Shown: positions 51,037 to 61,008, counted from the stretch's first letter. The stretch is 64,000 bases of DNA from Mycolicibacterium litorale (GCF_014218295.1 NZ_AP023287.1:3410001-3474000), one strand, 5' to 3'. Translations and numbers: made by a program. The notes: generated by a model from the letters alone, not told the origin.

Positions 51037-51732
51037 TCACTCTTGATCCGAACGCGTGGACCGCACCCGGACCCAGGGCAGGGTCATCAGCACCCACACC
51101 GCCACGATCAACGCCGTCGCCGACACGATGTACACCGGCCACGGACCGAGGACGTCCAGCAGGCTGGCGGTCACCGGTTTGCCGTTGAGGAAGCCGTAGT
51201 TGGTGCCGGCGACGCGGTTGAACACGAACGTCACGACCGCCCAGACCGCGGTCACGATCAGCACCAATCGCAGGCTGCGCCATCCGGGCCGCATGCCTCG
51301 ACCCCACGTCAGATAGATGGCCGCCCACACCACCAACAGGTGGATGGCCCAGAACGCGAGAAACGAATAGTGCGGGAAGTCGGGCCCCACCAGCACCGGG
51401 GAGATCAGCGCCTGCGCACTCAGCACCAGCCCCCAGTAGTAGGTGAGCGCGAACGCCCAGTGCCGCTGAGTCCACAGCGCGCACGCCGCGGCCACGGTCG
51501 CCAGATCGGTCAACCGCAGCGGTACCGACCGCTCGACCGTCGGCGGCACGAGCGAATACAGCAGCACCGACGCGTAGACGACCGCGGTCAGCCCACCGAC
51601 GATCCGGCCGAAGCGGCGGGACTGCTCCTGGGTCTGCCTGCGGCCCAGCCAGACCGCGACCACCGCCCCGACCACGAACAGCGCGATCGCACCCCAGTAC
51701 GAGGGTCCGTACGACTCGAACTGCCGCTGCAC
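51037..51732 (-). CDS. TIGR02206/YwaF-family integral membrane protein
   Basis: A 231-residue protein with six predicted helices. The family segments are SVPLRLTDLATVAAACALWT near residue 70 and YYWGLVLSAQALISPVL near 98, which resemble the TIGR02206 (YwaF) membrane proteins; the NYGFLNGKP loop near the end is also typical. Function is unknown. It is the last gene of a minus-strand run, 7 bp after the carboxymuconolactone-decarboxylase-like gene, and lies 57 bp from the tRNA. Confidence 0.82.
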   Translation of the reverse strand: MQRQFESYGPSYWGAIALFVVGAVVAVWLGRRQTQEQSRRFGRIVGGLTAVVYASVLLYSLVPPTVERSVPLRLTDLATVAAACALWTQRHWAFALTYYWGLVLSAQALISPVLVGPDFPHYSFLAFWAIHLLVVWAAIYLTWGRGMRPGWRSLRLVLIVTAVWAVVTFVFNRVAGTNYGFLNGKPVTASLLDVLGPWPVYIVSATALIVAVWVLMTLPWVRVRSTRSDQE

Positions 51733-51739
51733 GAGATCG

Positions 51740-52600
51740 TCACGCCGTCTCGGCGAAGACCGTCTGCCCGTCGTCGTCGATCACGTACCTCTCGGTGCCC
51801 GACGCCACCCGGGGTGCGTCGGCACCGAGTGCGACGGCGATCTTGTTGGTGGCGTTGCGCATGACGTCGAGGGTCAACTCGACGGCTTGGTCTTCGGGAA
51901 AGTGGCGACGCACGTCGCGGGCCACCTCGGCCGGGATGGCCGACGGCGTCCACACCAGCGCGTCGACGTAGCGCAGCGCCGCCTTGTGCGCCTCGCTCAA
52001 CCGCTCGGAGCGGTCGTAGTCCCGGATCTCGGCATACAGCGGTTCCGATCCCCCGGCATCGAGGGCGTGCTCCTCGCGCAGCGATTGGCACAGCCGGCAG
52101 TTGTGGGCGATCGCCCCGCGCAGCCGCACCACCTCCGTCGTCAGCGGGTCGAGCGCTGCCAACCGGGCCACCGCGGGCACGAACTCGCCCAGCAGCGCCT
52201 GCGACGGATCGCTGTCGTGATCCCACCCCACCGGGCCCTCGCGACCTGGGTGGCCCAGCCCGAGAGCATCGAGTCCGGCGCCCACCCGCGGGACGAAGTC
52301 GGCGACGAACACCGCGGCAGCAACCCGAAAGGTCCTGTCCCCCAACGCCTCGACGAATCGCGCGCGCTGGTTGTCCCCGATTCCCGACACGTCGGTGGCG
52401 AACTGCTCGGCGAACGCCGCCACCACCGGCTCCTCGTCCGGCTTGCCGTCGAAGAGGTCCACCTCGACGGGTAGCGGCGGCAGCTGCAACGCCCGCCCGC
52501 ACGTCAACCGGATCACCGCGTCAAGGCGCTGATCCCCCGACGACATCGCGACCAGTGCGGACAGCTGACCCAACACGTCAGTGACAGGTTCTACGGCCAC
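51740..52600 (-). CDS. Carboxymuconolactone decarboxylase/AhpD-family protein
   Basis: A 286-residue protein. The AhpD-like redox centre is in RGAIAHNCRLCQSLREEHAL (CxxC with the following His), and the C-terminal helical region TLDVMRNATNKIAVALGAD fits the CMD fold. AhpD proteins reduce peroxiredoxins; the role of this longer mycobacterial type is not known, but a peroxidatic or thiol-exchange activity is plausible. The start is GTG at 52600. It lies 7 bp after tldE, so it may be part of the tldD-tldE operon. Confidence 0.82.
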   Translation of the reverse strand: MAVEPVTDVLGQLSALVAMSSGDQRLDAVIRLTCGRALQLPPLPVEVDLFDGKPDEEPVVAAFAEQFATDVSGIGDNQRARFVEALGDRTFRVAAAVFVADFVPRVGAGLDALGLGHPGREGPVGWDHDSDPSQALLGEFVPAVARLAALDPLTTEVVRLRGAIAHNCRLCQSLREEHALDAGGSEPLYAEIRDYDRSERLSEAHKAALRYVDALVWTPSAIPAEVARDVRRHFPEDQAVELTLDVMRNATNKIAVALGADAPRVASGTERYVIDDDGQTVFAETA

Positions 52601-52607
52601 CTGACGA

Positions 52608-53978
52608 TTATTGCGCCTGACTGACCGACGACATGTGGAAGTCGGGAATCCGCAACGTCGGCATCACTGCCCGCGTCGCCCAGTCGCCCCATTCCCGCGG
52701 CAACGTCCGCTCGCTCATCCCCGCCTCCGTGGCGCGGCGCAGCAGATCCAGCGGGCTCTCGTTGAACCGGAAGTTGTTCACCGCCGCGCTCACCTCACCG
52801 TCCTCGATGAGGTACACCCCGTCACGGGTCAGCCCGGTCAGCAGCAGCACCGTCGGATCGACCTCCCGGATGTACCACAGCGTGGTGAGCAGCAGGCCGC
52901 GCTCGGTGGCGGCGATCATGTCGGCCATCTCGGCGGTCCCCCCGGTCATCACCAGGTTTCCGGCCGGCACCGCGACCGGTTGGCCGAACTCCGCGGCGGC
53001 CGCCCGCGGGTAGGCCAGCGCGTTGACCACACCGTCGCGCAGCCAGTCCACCCGGTCGATGTCCATCCCGTTGTCGAACACCGACACCCGCTCCGAGGAG
53101 GTCGCCGCCACCACGAACGGCGTGCACGCCAGCCCGGGCGCCGCGGGGTCGGAGTAGAGCGTCAGCGGCAGATCGGTCAACTTCTCCCCCACCCGGGTGC
53201 CGCCGGGCGCCGACAGCGCGGTGCGGCCCTCCTGCGCGCCGCGGCCGTCCATGGTCCACGTCAGGTAGATCATCATGTCCGCGACGGTCGACGGCGGCAT
53301 GATCGTCTCGTAGCGGCCCGCGGGCAACTCGACTGTGCGCTGCGCCCATCCCAGCCGCATCGACAGGTCCTCGAGCATGGAATCTGTTGGCACGTCGAGG
53401 AAGTCGGGTGTGCTGATGCCCGCCCACGCGCTGGCGCCGCCACGTTTGGCGTTGATCTCCACCGATCCGGTGGGCTCGGTGTACCGCCGGCGCAGTCCCG
53501 TCGAGGTCGCGACGAACGTCGTCTCCAACTCGTGCCGGGCGAAGCCGTAGAGCGCGTCCTCACCGCGGAATCCGCGCACGAGACTGCCTGCCACGGAGGC
53601 GAACACCTCAGCGCCGGTGACCGGGACCGGCGCCTCCCAGTCCGGCGGTGTGTCCGTCGCGGGCAGCGGCGGTGCGCTGTCGCGGGCCTCGGGTGCGGCC
53701 AGCGCGGCGTCCTGCGACGCGGCGACCAGTGCCGCGATCGCTGCCGGTTCCACCTCACTGGACCGCACCGACCCGACGTGTGCGCTGTCGCCCTTGCGCA
53801 CCACCGAGATCACGGTCGTGCTGCGGCTGACCGATTCACCGTTGGTGGTCATGGAGTTGCCGGCCCATCGCAGCGACGCGTCGGCACGATCGGTGACGAG
53901 CACGATCGTCTCGTCGGCCCGGCCGCGGCGGGCCGCTTCGGCGAGGACGGCGTCGACGACTTCCTGCGGCCCGATCAC
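52608..53978 (-). CDS. tldE: TldE/PmbA-like metalloprotease subunit
   Basis: A 456-residue member of the TldD/PmbA family without the HExxxH zinc site, as expected for the TldE partner. Conserved stretches include ETTFVATSTGLRRRYTEPTG and the C-terminal NNFRFNESPLDLLRRATEAG. It forms a heterodimer with TldD, whose known substrates in other bacteria are unfolded or leader peptides (microcin B17, CcdA). The start overlaps the tldD stop by 4 bp. As I recall, Rv2314c is the M. tuberculosis equivalent. Confidence 0.9.
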   Translation of the reverse strand: MIGPQEVVDAVLAEAARRGRADETIVLVTDRADASLRWAGNSMTTNGESVSRSTTVISVVRKGDSAHVGSVRSSEVEPAAIAALVAASQDAALAAPEARDSAPPLPATDTPPDWEAPVPVTGAEVFASVAGSLVRGFRGEDALYGFARHELETTFVATSTGLRRRYTEPTGSVEINAKRGGASAWAGISTPDFLDVPTDSMLEDLSMRLGWAQRTVELPAGRYETIMPPSTVADMMIYLTWTMDGRGAQEGRTALSAPGGTRVGEKLTDLPLTLYSDPAAPGLACTPFVVAATSSERVSVFDNGMDIDRVDWLRDGVVNALAYPRAAAAEFGQPVAVPAGNLVMTGGTAEMADMIAATERGLLLTTLWYIREVDPTVLLLTGLTRDGVYLIEDGEVSAAVNNFRFNESPLDLLRRATEAGMSERTLPREWGDWATRAVMPTLRIPDFHMSSVSQAQ

Positions 53979-55501
53979 CGGCCCGCCTCCTCACGGGTGT
54001 TGAGCACGTTGATCCCGCGGAACAGCGCCGATGGGCAACCGTGGCTCACCGCCGCGACCTGGCCCGGTTGGGCCTTGCCGCAGTTGAACGCCCCGCCGAG
54101 GCGCCACGTCGACGGTCCCCCGACCGCCTCCAGGGCACCCCAGAACTCCGTGGTCGTGGCCTGATACGCCACGTCGCGCACCTGGCCGTCGAGGCGGCCG
54201 TCGCGGATCCGGAAGAACCGCTGGCCGGTGAACTGGAAGTTGTAGCGCTGCATGTCGATCGACCAGCTCTTGTCGCCCACGATGTAGAGGCCGTCCTCGA
54301 CACGGGAGATGAGGTCGTCGGTGCCGATGTCCTCGGCTGCCGGCTGCAACGACACGTTGGCCATCCGCTGGATCGGCACGTGGTGCGGCGAATCGGCGTA
54401 GGAGCACCCGTTGGACCGGGCCACACCGAGGCGCGGAGCGAACACCCGGTCGAGTTGATAGCCGACGAAGACGCCGTCGCGCACCAGGTCCCAGCTCTGC
54501 GCACGCACTCCTTCGTCATCGAATCCGATTGAGGCCAAACCGTATTCGACGGTGCGGTCGGCGGTGACGTTCATCACCGGCGAACCGTAGCGCATGGTGC
54601 CGAGTTGGTCCGGGGTGGCGAACGACGTGCCGGCGTAGGCGGCCTCGTAGCCGATGGCGCGGTCGTATTCGGTGGCGTGGCCGATGGATTCGTGGATCGT
54701 CAGCCACAGATTGGAGGGGTCGATCACCAGATCGGTGGGGCCGGCCGCCACGCTGGGGGCCTTGGTCTTCTCGGCCAGCAGCGACGGCAGCTGAGCCAGT
54801 TCGTCGGTCCAGTTCCACACGTCGTCACCGGCGACGACCTCCCACCCCTGCGCGGTGGGCGGCGCCAGGGTGCGCATGGTCTCGAAGGTGCCCGCGGCGG
54901 TGTCGACCGCGACGGCCTCCAGGGTGGGCAGCACCCGCACCCGCTGCTGGGTGATCGAGGACCCGAACGTGTCGGCGTAGAAGGTCTGTTCCTTGGCGGT
55001 GTGCAGGCCGGCCGACACGTGGTCCACACCGTCGGCGGCCAGCAGTCTGCCGGAGTACTCGCCGAGCACCGCGATCTTGTCGGCCGCCGAGACGGTGAAC
55101 GGGTCCACGCGGTAGTTCGACACCCAGGTGACGTCGCGGTAGACCGGTTCTGGCGCCAGTTCGATGCGTTCGGCGTTGAGCGGGGCCAGCGTGGTCGCCA
55201 CCGACACGGCGCGGCGGGCGGTGTCGGCGGCCACCGTCGGGTCCAGTTCGGCGTGCGACGCGAACCCCCATGTGCCGTCGACGATCACCCGTACCGCCAG
55301 CCCGATCTCGCGGTCGATCACAGCGGTCTCCAGTTCCCCGTCGCGCAACTGGACCAGTTCGCTGGTGATCGCGTGGATCCTCAGGTCGGCGTAGCTGGCT
55401 CCGGCGGCCAGCGCAGCCGACAACGCCGCGTCAGCCAGTTGTTGTCGTGGCAGGGCGAGGAAGTCGGCGTCAACACGTCGGGGCGCTGTCACGGCCTCCA
55501 C
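53975..55501 (-). CDS. tldD: TldD metalloprotease
   Basis: A 508-residue TldD. The zinc-binding HExxxH is HESIGH in LTIHESIGHATEYDRAIGYE near residue 263, and the family Cys is in AAVSHGCPSALFRG near the C-terminus. It pairs with TldE to form a protease whose active site is closed inside a barrel and admits only unfolded chains. Both genes overlap (ATGA-type), giving equal expression. No RiPP precursor or toxin-antitoxin gene is adjacent, so the peptide substrate here is unknown. Confidence 0.93.
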   Translation of the reverse strand: MEAVTAPRRVDADFLALPRQQLADAALSAALAAGASYADLRIHAITSELVQLRDGELETAVIDREIGLAVRVIVDGTWGFASHAELDPTVAADTARRAVSVATTLAPLNAERIELAPEPVYRDVTWVSNYRVDPFTVSAADKIAVLGEYSGRLLAADGVDHVSAGLHTAKEQTFYADTFGSSITQQRVRVLPTLEAVAVDTAAGTFETMRTLAPPTAQGWEVVAGDDVWNWTDELAQLPSLLAEKTKAPSVAAGPTDLVIDPSNLWLTIHESIGHATEYDRAIGYEAAYAGTSFATPDQLGTMRYGSPVMNVTADRTVEYGLASIGFDDEGVRAQSWDLVRDGVFVGYQLDRVFAPRLGVARSNGCSYADSPHHVPIQRMANVSLQPAAEDIGTDDLISRVEDGLYIVGDKSWSIDMQRYNFQFTGQRFFRIRDGRLDGQVRDVAYQATTTEFWGALEAVGGPSTWRLGGAFNCGKAQPGQVAAVSHGCPSALFRGINVLNTREEAGR

Positions 55502-55529
55502 CGTAGTGGCGCTCGGGTGCGAGCACCGA

Positions 55530-56372
55530 TCAGGTGGGTGCCGAACTGGTCGGCAGCACCGTCAACTCCACCGCGAGCGCCGCCCCGCACACGACGACGA
55601 TGACCACCAGGGTGATCCAGTCCCGCGTCTTGGGTCCCGACGGTGCCGCCGAGATCTGGCCCGTCCCGCCGCGCGCGGTGATCGCGTCGCCCATCTCGTC
55701 GGCGCGGCGCAGCGCGACGGTCACCGCCGCGGCCAGCATGTCGACGACCTCGATCAGCCACCGCTTGCGCCGCGCCTTGCGGCTGGACAGATGCTGTTTG
55801 GGGCGTAACCGTCGCGCCGCGTACAGCGTCGTGAACTCGTCGATGAGCATGGGGAATGCCCGCAACGCCAGCGCGATCGCCACCGCCCAGTCGTCGATCG
55901 GGATCCGGATTGCCCGCAGGGGCCGGCCCAGTTTCGCGACCGCCGGGGCGATCTCGGCGACGTTGGTGGTCCACGAGACCATCGCGCCGAGTCCGAGGAG
56001 CACGATCGACAGCGCGGTGATGCGCAGGAAGTTGAACAACCCGCCGAGGCCGACATCGACGGATCCGAGCGTCACCACGGGGTCACCGCCCCCGAACGTC
56101 GCCGTCAGGCCGCCGAGGAACAGCAGACCCCACAACCAGCCGGGCACCGACGGCAGTGCCCCGCGCGGGATGTGCGCCAGCCGGGCGGCCACCACCACCA
56201 GCAGTGCCACCGACGCGATGGGAACCCAGCCCGGATAGAAGGTGAGCAGCACCCCGATCGCGGCGACGGCGATCAGCTTGGTGCCCGCCCACAGATCATG
56301 GATGACCGAACGGCCGGGCACCGGCCGCAGCAGCACCACCGGCCGGCGCGGTTTGCGCGCGGGCGCGGTCAC
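55530..56372 (-). CDS. Energy-coupling factor transporter transmembrane protein (EcfT/CbiQ family)
   Basis: A 280-residue membrane protein with five or six helices. It is identified as EcfT by position and by the two coupling-helix regions carrying Ala-Arg signatures: [13 protein letters not shown] and [15 protein letters not shown]. EcfT transmits ATP hydrolysis to a substrate-binding S-component. The GTG start at 56372 overlaps the stop of the ATPase gene (GTGA). As I recall it corresponds to Rv2325c. The transported vitamin or metal is unknown. Confidence 0.87.
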   Translation of the reverse strand: MTAPARKPRRPVVLLRPVPGRSVIHDLWAGTKLIAVAAIGVLLTFYPGWVPIASVALLVVVAARLAHIPRGALPSVPGWLWGLLFLGGLTATFGGGDPVVTLGSVDVGLGGLFNFLRITALSIVLLGLGAMVSWTTNVAEIAPAVAKLGRPLRAIRIPIDDWAVAIALALRAFPMLIDEFTTLYAARRLRPKQHLSSRKARRKRWLIEVVDMLAAAVTVALRRADEMGDAITARGGTGQISAAPSGPKTRDWITLVVIVVVCGAALAVELTVLPTSSAPT

Positions 56373-58417
56373 GACAACCCTCCGGCGGTGGCCGACGCGG
56401 GTGCCAGCACGCCGTCGCGCAGGTGCAGGGTGCGCGGGCACAGTTCCTCGAGCCCGGAGAAGTCGTGGGAGATGACGACGACGGTCAGCCCGGCGTTGCG
56501 CCGCAGGTCGGTGATCAGTCGCAGCAGTCCGCGCTGGCTCGCCGCGTCCAGCCCGGCCAGCGGTTCGTCGAGGATCAGCGCGCGCGGTGATCGGGCCAAC
56601 AGTCCGGCCAGCACGACACGGCGCATCTGCCCGCCGCTGAGCTGGTCGATCCGCCGCGACGCCATCGCCGGGTCGAGACCGACCGTCGCCAGTGCCTGCA
56701 CGACGCGGTCGCGGTCGTGCGGAGAGAACCCCGCCACCGAGGCGATCTCGCGGTCGACGTGGCTGCGCATCAGCTGCAGCCGGGCCGCCTGGAACGAGAT
56801 GGCCACCGCGCCGACCTGATCGGACACCGGTCGGCCGTCGAGCAGGCACTCGCCGGTGGTCGGTACGGTCAGCCCCGCCATGATCCAGGCCAGGGTCGAT
56901 TTCCCGGAGCCGTTGAGCCCGTGGATCAGCAGGCCGTCGCCCTCACACACCGAGAAGTCGATGTCGCGCAGCGCCGTCTTGGCCCACGGGGTTCCGCTGC
57001 CGTATTCGTGTCCGACACCGACCAGTTCGAGCACCGGTGCCGCGTCGGTGTCGGCGACGGGTGTGGTGCCGACCGGCGCGTCGGCGGTCTCCACCATGTC
57101 GGTGTTGTCGGCCGCGCCGCCGTTGCCGGTGAGGTTGATGGTGCGGTCGGCGACATTCGCCTCGTCGTTGTAGTGGGTGATGTGCACCAGCGACATGTCG
57201 TGGTGTTCGGTCAGCCCGGACAGCACCTGGATGACGCCTTCGCGGCCCTGCTGGTCCACCATGCTGGTGACCTCGTCGGCGATGAGCAGTGCGGGTTGGC
57301 GGGCCAGCGCGGCCGCGACGGCGAGCCGCTGCAGTTCTCCGCCGGAGAGTCCGCCGGTGTCGCGCTCCTCCATCCCGTCGAGGCCGACTTCCGACAGCAG
57401 CGTCGGGACGTCGGTGGCGGTGCCCGGCGGCAGACCCCAGACGACGTCATCGGCGACGCGGGTGCCCAGCACCTGGCTCTCGGGATGCTGCATGACGACG
57501 GCGGTGCCGCCCAGGCGGCCGAGCCCGACCGCGCCGGGCCGTTCGACGGTGCCGGCGGTGGGTTCGCGTCCGGCCAGCACCAGCATGAGCGTCGTCTTGC
57601 CCGACCCGTTGGCGCCGGTGATCGCGAGGTGTTCGCCCGGTTCCACCGACAGCGACACCGGGCCCAGCGCGTCCTGCTCGGTGTTGGGGTAGCGGAACCG
57701 CACATCGCGCAGCCGGGTGGGCACCGGTGAGACGGGCCCGCTCTCGGCGGAGGCCTCGAGCTTGTGGACATCGGGGATGCCGACCAGCCGGCCGAGGACC
57801 CGTGACAGCGCCCACCAGCCGATCAGCGTCACCATCGTGATGCTGAAGACGCCGGATCCGCCGATGACCAGCGGCCAGTAGTCCAGCGCCGTCGCGAAGT
57901 CGCGTTTGAGCTGTTCGGCGGTGCCCTCCATGTTGGGGATCCGCGTCAGGATCGCGGCGACCCCGTTGATGTTGGCGGTCAGCGAATCGAAGATCAGGTT
58001 GCGCAGGCGCGACAGCACGGCCAGCGCCGCGACCGCAGCCGCGCCGAAGGCGGTGCCGGCGATCAGGGCGGCGACGAAGACCGTGGGGGTGCCGCGGCCA
58101 CGACGTTTGACGATGCCGGTCAACCCGCCGATGTAGGCGCAGTCGATCACCGACATCATGCCGCCCATCCCGGCGATGAGGAACGCGATGGTGGCCCCGG
58201 CGACCGTGGCGGCCAGGAGCACGCGCAGACGGTAGCGGTAGGCCAGCAGACCCATCGGTACCGTGCCGAGCAGGGACAACGCTGCCGCGAACGGGACGAC
58301 GACGGCGATGATCGCCGTCGCCGCGCACAGCGCCGCCATCACGGAGGCCTGCGCGAGTTCACCGGGCTGCAACGATCCGGCGCGTCGAGGCTGGCTCGGC
58401 GTGCGGGTTGCGGTCAT
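56369..58417 (-). CDS. ECF-type ABC transporter: membrane (S-like) domain fused to two ATPase domains
   Basis: A 682-residue fusion. Residues 1-220 are a membrane domain of five or six helices resembling ECF substrate-specificity components. Two nucleotide-binding domains follow: Walker [14 protein letters not shown], signature [12 protein letters not shown], Walker [13 protein letters not shown]; and Walker [14 protein letters not shown], signature [11 protein letters not shown], Walker [12 protein letters not shown]. With the coupled EcfT this would be a complete importer from two genes. ATG 58417 is preferred to GTG 58420. As I recall it corresponds to Rv2326c. The substrate is unknown. 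Confidence 0.88.
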   Translation of the reverse strand: MTATRTPSQPRRAGSLQPGELAQASVMAALCAATAIIAVVVPFAAALSLLGTVPMGLLAYRYRLRVLLAATVAGATIAFLIAGMGGMMSVIDCAYIGGLTGIVKRRGRGTPTVFVAALIAGTAFGAAAVAALAVLSRLRNLIFDSLTANINGVAAILTRIPNMEGTAEQLKRDFATALDYWPLVIGGSGVFSITMVTLIGWWALSRVLGRLVGIPDVHKLEASAESGPVSPVPTRLRDVRFRYPNTEQDALGPVSLSVEPGEHLAITGANGSGKTTLMLVLAGREPTAGTVERPGAVGLGRLGGTAVVMQHPESQVLGTRVADDVVWGLPPGTATDVPTLLSEVGLDGMEERDTGGLSGGELQRLAVAAALARQPALLIADEVTSMVDQQGREGVIQVLSGLTEHHDMSLVHITHYNDEANVADRTINLTGNGGAADNTDMVETADAPVGTTPVADTDAAPVLELVGVGHEYGSGTPWAKTALRDIDFSVCEGDGLLIHGLNGSGKSTLAWIMAGLTVPTTGECLLDGRPVSDQVGAVAISFQAARLQLMRSHVDREIASVAGFSPHDRDRVVQALATVGLDPAMASRRIDQLSGGQMRRVVLAGLLARSPRALILDEPLAGLDAASQRGLLRLITDLRRNAGLTVVVISHDFSGLEELCPRTLHLRDGVLAPASATAGGLS

Positions 58418-58468
58418 CACCCGATTCTGCCAGTCGGCTCCGCCGAGTCGGCGCGGCCGCCCTTGGGC

Positions 58469-58487
58469 TACATAGGGTAACTATGTA
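58469..58487. promoter_or_regulatory. Palindromic MarR operator at the marR-MFS promoter
   Basis: TACATAG and CTATGTA form a perfect 7-bp inverted repeat around GGTAA, ending 2 nt before the ATG at 58490. A TANNNT-type -10 candidate (TAGGGT, 58473-58478) lies inside it. MarR dimers typically bind such 17-20 bp palindromes, so autorepression of the marR-MFS operon by occlusion of RNA polymerase is likely. Divergent ECF genes start 52 bp away and may share control. Confidence 0.65.
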
Positions 58488-58489
58488 TC

Positions 58490-58957
58490 ATGGTCGCCAT
58501 GACCTCTCCTGCCACCCAGGATCCCGCCGTGGCCGGCGGCGAGCATCTCGGTGCCGATCTGCTGGCGGTTGTCGCCCGGCTCAACCGGCTGGCCACTCAG
58601 CGTGCGCGGTTGCCGCTGCCCTGGGCGCAAGCCCGGCTGCTGTCGACCATCGAGGACCGGGGCGAGGCCCGCATCTCCGATCTGGCGGCCCTCGATCACT
58701 GTTCGCAACCGACCATGACCACGCAGGTGCGTCGGCTCGAAGACGCCGGCCTGGTCACCAGGACCACCGATCCCGCGGATGCGCGGGCAGTGCTGATCCG
58801 CATCACCGATGACGGCCGCAGGGTGCTGACCCAGGCCCGCATCGACCGCGCCGCGGCGATCAATCCGCGGCTGGAGCAACTCTCCTCCCAGGACCGCGAG
58901 ACGCTCGCCGCCGCCGTCGACGTCATCAAGCGGTTGCTCGCCCAATCCGACAGCTGA
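58490..58957 (+). CDS. MarR-family transcriptional regulator
   Basis: A 155-residue winged-helix repressor. Helices and wing are ARISDLAALDHCSQPTMTTQ (recognition helix), VRRLEDAGLVTRTTDPADAR and the wing end VLIRITDDGRRVL. The start could be ATG 58490 or 58499; a palindromic operator ends just before the first. The MFS exporter gene follows after 20 bp and is the likely target, a standard drug- or metabolite-efflux arrangement. It occupies the position of Rv2327 next to the ECF genes, from memory. Confidence 0.9.
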   Translation: MVAMTSPATQDPAVAGGEHLGADLLAVVARLNRLATQRARLPLPWAQARLLSTIEDRGEARISDLAALDHCSQPTMTTQVRRLEDAGLVTRTTDPADARAVLIRITDDGRRVLTQARIDRAAAINPRLEQLSSQDRETLAAAVDVIKRLLAQSDS

Positions 58958-58977
58958 CAGACAGGAGTCGCCCACTG

Positions 58978-60189
58978 ATGTGGCGCCAACCCAAAGCCGT
59001 CTGGGCCGTTGCCTTCGCCTCCGTCGTGGCGTTCATGGGCATCGGCCTGGTGGACCCCATTCTCAAACCGATCGCCGACAACCTGCAGGCCTCGCCGTCT
59101 CAGGTGTCGCTGCTGTTCACCAGCTACATGGCGGTGATGGGTGTGGCGATGCTGATCACCGGCGTGGTCTCCAGCCGCATCGGCCCCAAGCGCACGTTGC
59201 TGCTCGGCCTGGTGGTGATCATCGCGGGCGCGGGGCTGGCCGGGATGAGCGGCACGGTCATGGAGATCGTCGGCTGGCGCGCGCTGTGGGGGCTCGGCAA
59301 CGCGCTGTTCATCGCGACCGCGCTGGCCACCATCGTCAGTTCGGCGCGCGGATCGGTGGCGCAGGCGATCATCCTCTACGAGGCCGCGCTCGGCCTCGGC
59401 ATCGCCGTCGGACCTCTCGTGGGCGGTGTTCTCGGTGAGATCTCTTGGCGCGGACCGTTTTTCGGCGTCTCGGCCCTGATGGTCATCGCGGTGGTGGTCA
59501 CGGCGATCCTGCTGCCCGCCACACCGCGGGCCGAACGGGCCACCACCCTGGCCGACCCGTTCCGCGCGCTGCGCCACCGCGGGTTGCTGGGCGTGTCGAT
59601 CACCGCGCTGCTCTACAACTTCGGGTTCTTCACGCTGCTGGCGTTCACACCGTTCCCGCTCGACATGAGCGCCCAGCAGATCGGTTTCATCTTCTTCGGC
59701 TGGGGTGTGGCGCTCGCCTTCACCTCCGTCGTCGCCGCGCCGCGTCTGCAGCACCGGTTCGGCACCGTGCCCACGTTGATCGTGAACCTGCTGGCGATGA
59801 CGGCGACGCTGGTCGTGATGGCCGTCGGCACGGACAGCAAGGCCGTGCTGGCGACGTGCGTGGTGGTGGCCGGGCTGTTCATCGGCGTCAACAACACGCT
59901 GATCACCGAGACCGTGATGAAGGCCGCCCCGGTCGAGCGGGCGGTCGCCTCGGCCGCGTACAGCTTCCTGCGCTTCGGCGGCGCGGCGGTCGCGCCGTGG
60001 CTGGCGGGCGTGCTGGGTGAGCAGATCAACGTGCACCTGCCGTACTGGGTGGGTGCCGGTGCGGTGCTCGTCGCCGCCGGCGTGCTGGCGCTGAGCCGCA
60101 AACACCTGCACGGCATCGACGCCGAGGAAGACGAACTGTCCGAACGCACCGACGAGGCGCGCGCCGTGACGGTCGGCAGCGAAAGCTGA
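58978..60189 (+). CDS. MFS transporter (efflux type)
   Basis: A 403-residue major-facilitator protein with 12 predicted helices. Helix 1 (WAVAFASVVAFMGIGLVDPI) and the loop 2-3 motif-A-like GVVSSRIGPKRTLLLG are typical of the DHA1/SugE-like efflux groups, and the antiporter motif C-like ALGLGIAVGPLVGGVLGE is present in helix 5, which supports export. AGGAG precedes the ATG at 58978. It is in an operon with a MarR repressor. The exported compound is unknown. Confidence 0.9.
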   Translation: MWRQPKAVWAVAFASVVAFMGIGLVDPILKPIADNLQASPSQVSLLFTSYMAVMGVAMLITGVVSSRIGPKRTLLLGLVVIIAGAGLAGMSGTVMEIVGWRALWGLGNALFIATALATIVSSARGSVAQAIILYEAALGLGIAVGPLVGGVLGEISWRGPFFGVSALMVIAVVVTAILLPATPRAERATTLADPFRALRHRGLLGVSITALLYNFGFFTLLAFTPFPLDMSAQQIGFIFFGWGVALAFTSVVAAPRLQHRFGTVPTLIVNLLAMTATLVVMAVGTDSKAVLATCVVVAGLFIGVNNTLITETVMKAAPVERAVASAAYSFLRFGGAAVAPWLAGVLGEQINVHLPYWVGAGAVLVAAGVLALSRKHLHGIDAEEDELSERTDEARAVTVGSES

Positions 60190-60194
60190 GCCGG

Positions 60195-60227
60195 CACCCC
60201 CGGATCGGTCGACTGGGCGCCGGGGTG
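60195..60227. terminator. Hairpin between convergent MFS and VIT1-like genes
   Basis: CACCCCCGG (60195-60203) can pair with CCGGGGTG (60220-60227) with one bulge across a 16-nt loop. It lies just downstream of the MFS stop in an 87-bp gap between convergent genes. No U-tract follows. Confidence 0.35.
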
Positions 60228-60276
60228 TGCGAACGAAGGGCAGTGGAATCGGACTGCGAGGCCGGCGACGCACCTC

Positions 60277-61008
60277 CTAGGTGACGACGGTGCCCACCAA
60301 CGCACCCACCAGGTAGGTGGCGGCGATCGCCACGGCCCCGAGCACCAGCTGCCGTGTCGAGGCCAACCACATCGACTTGCGGGTGAACCGGGAGGCGAGC
60401 GCGCCGGCGACCATCAGTCCCAGCCCGCCGCACACAAGGCCCGCCCACAGCGATTCGAAGCCGAGCAGGAACGGCAGCAACGGGATCAGCGCGCCGATCG
60501 CGAACATCAGGAACGACGAGATCGCCGCGACGTACGGCGAGGGCTTCTCGCTCGGGTCGACCCCGATCTCCTGGACGAGGTGGAAGTTGACCGCGCGGTT
60601 CTCGTCGCGGTGGATTTCGTCGGCGGCCTGTCGGGCGGTGGCGTCGACCATGCCCATCTCCGTGAGCATGTCGACCAGTTCGGCCTTCTCGGCCTGCGGA
60701 TGCCTGCGGAAGGCGCGCCGTTCGACGAGCACCTCGGACTCGATCTGCTCGTTGGCGGTGCGCACCGAGGTGTACTCGCCGAGCGCCATCGAGAACGCGC
60801 CCGAGGCCAGCCCGGCGAATCCGCCGACGATCACCGCGTGCGCGTCGGCCGCCGCTCCGATACCCGCGATCAACGCGGTGTTGGACACCAGGCCGTCCAT
60901 CGCACCGAACGTGGCTGCCCGCAACCAGCCGCCGCTGACGTCGCCGTGCCGTTGGTCGAATTCGTGCGGCCGCCAGGTGCGTGCGCCGGCCGGATGCTCG
61001 TCTGCCAT
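60277..61008 (-). CDS. VIT1/CCC1-family iron/manganese transporter
   Basis: A 243-residue membrane protein with five helices. The first helix region WLRAATFGAMDGLVSNTALI and AGLASGAFSMALGEYTSVRT are family signatures. A cytosolic helical insertion rich in Glu (EQIESEVLVERRAF; AEKAELVDMLTEMG) between helices 2 and 3 matches the metal-binding domain of VIT1. It would export ferrous iron or manganese from the cytosol. No iron box or manganese riboswitch is visible upstream. Starts at ATG 61008; divergent from the acyl-CoA dehydrogenase gene. Confidence 0.88.
   Translation of the reverse strand: MADEHPAGARTWRPHEFDQRHGDVSGGWLRAATFGAMDGLVSNTALIAGIGAAADAHAVIVGGFAGLASGAFSMALGEYTSVRTANEQIESEVLVERRAFRRHPQAEKAELVDMLTEMGMVDATARQAADEIHRDENRAVNFHLVQEIGVDPSEKPSPYVAAISSFLMFAIGALIPLLPFLLGFESLWAGLVCGGLGLMVAGALASRFTRKSMWLASTRQLVLGAVAIAATYLVGALVGTVVT

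Noticed and set aside
52608..55501. RiPP-type biosynthetic locus around TldD/TldE
   Set aside because: No precursor peptide, cyclodehydratase or radical-SAM gene lies nearby; this is the housekeeping tldD/tldE pair.
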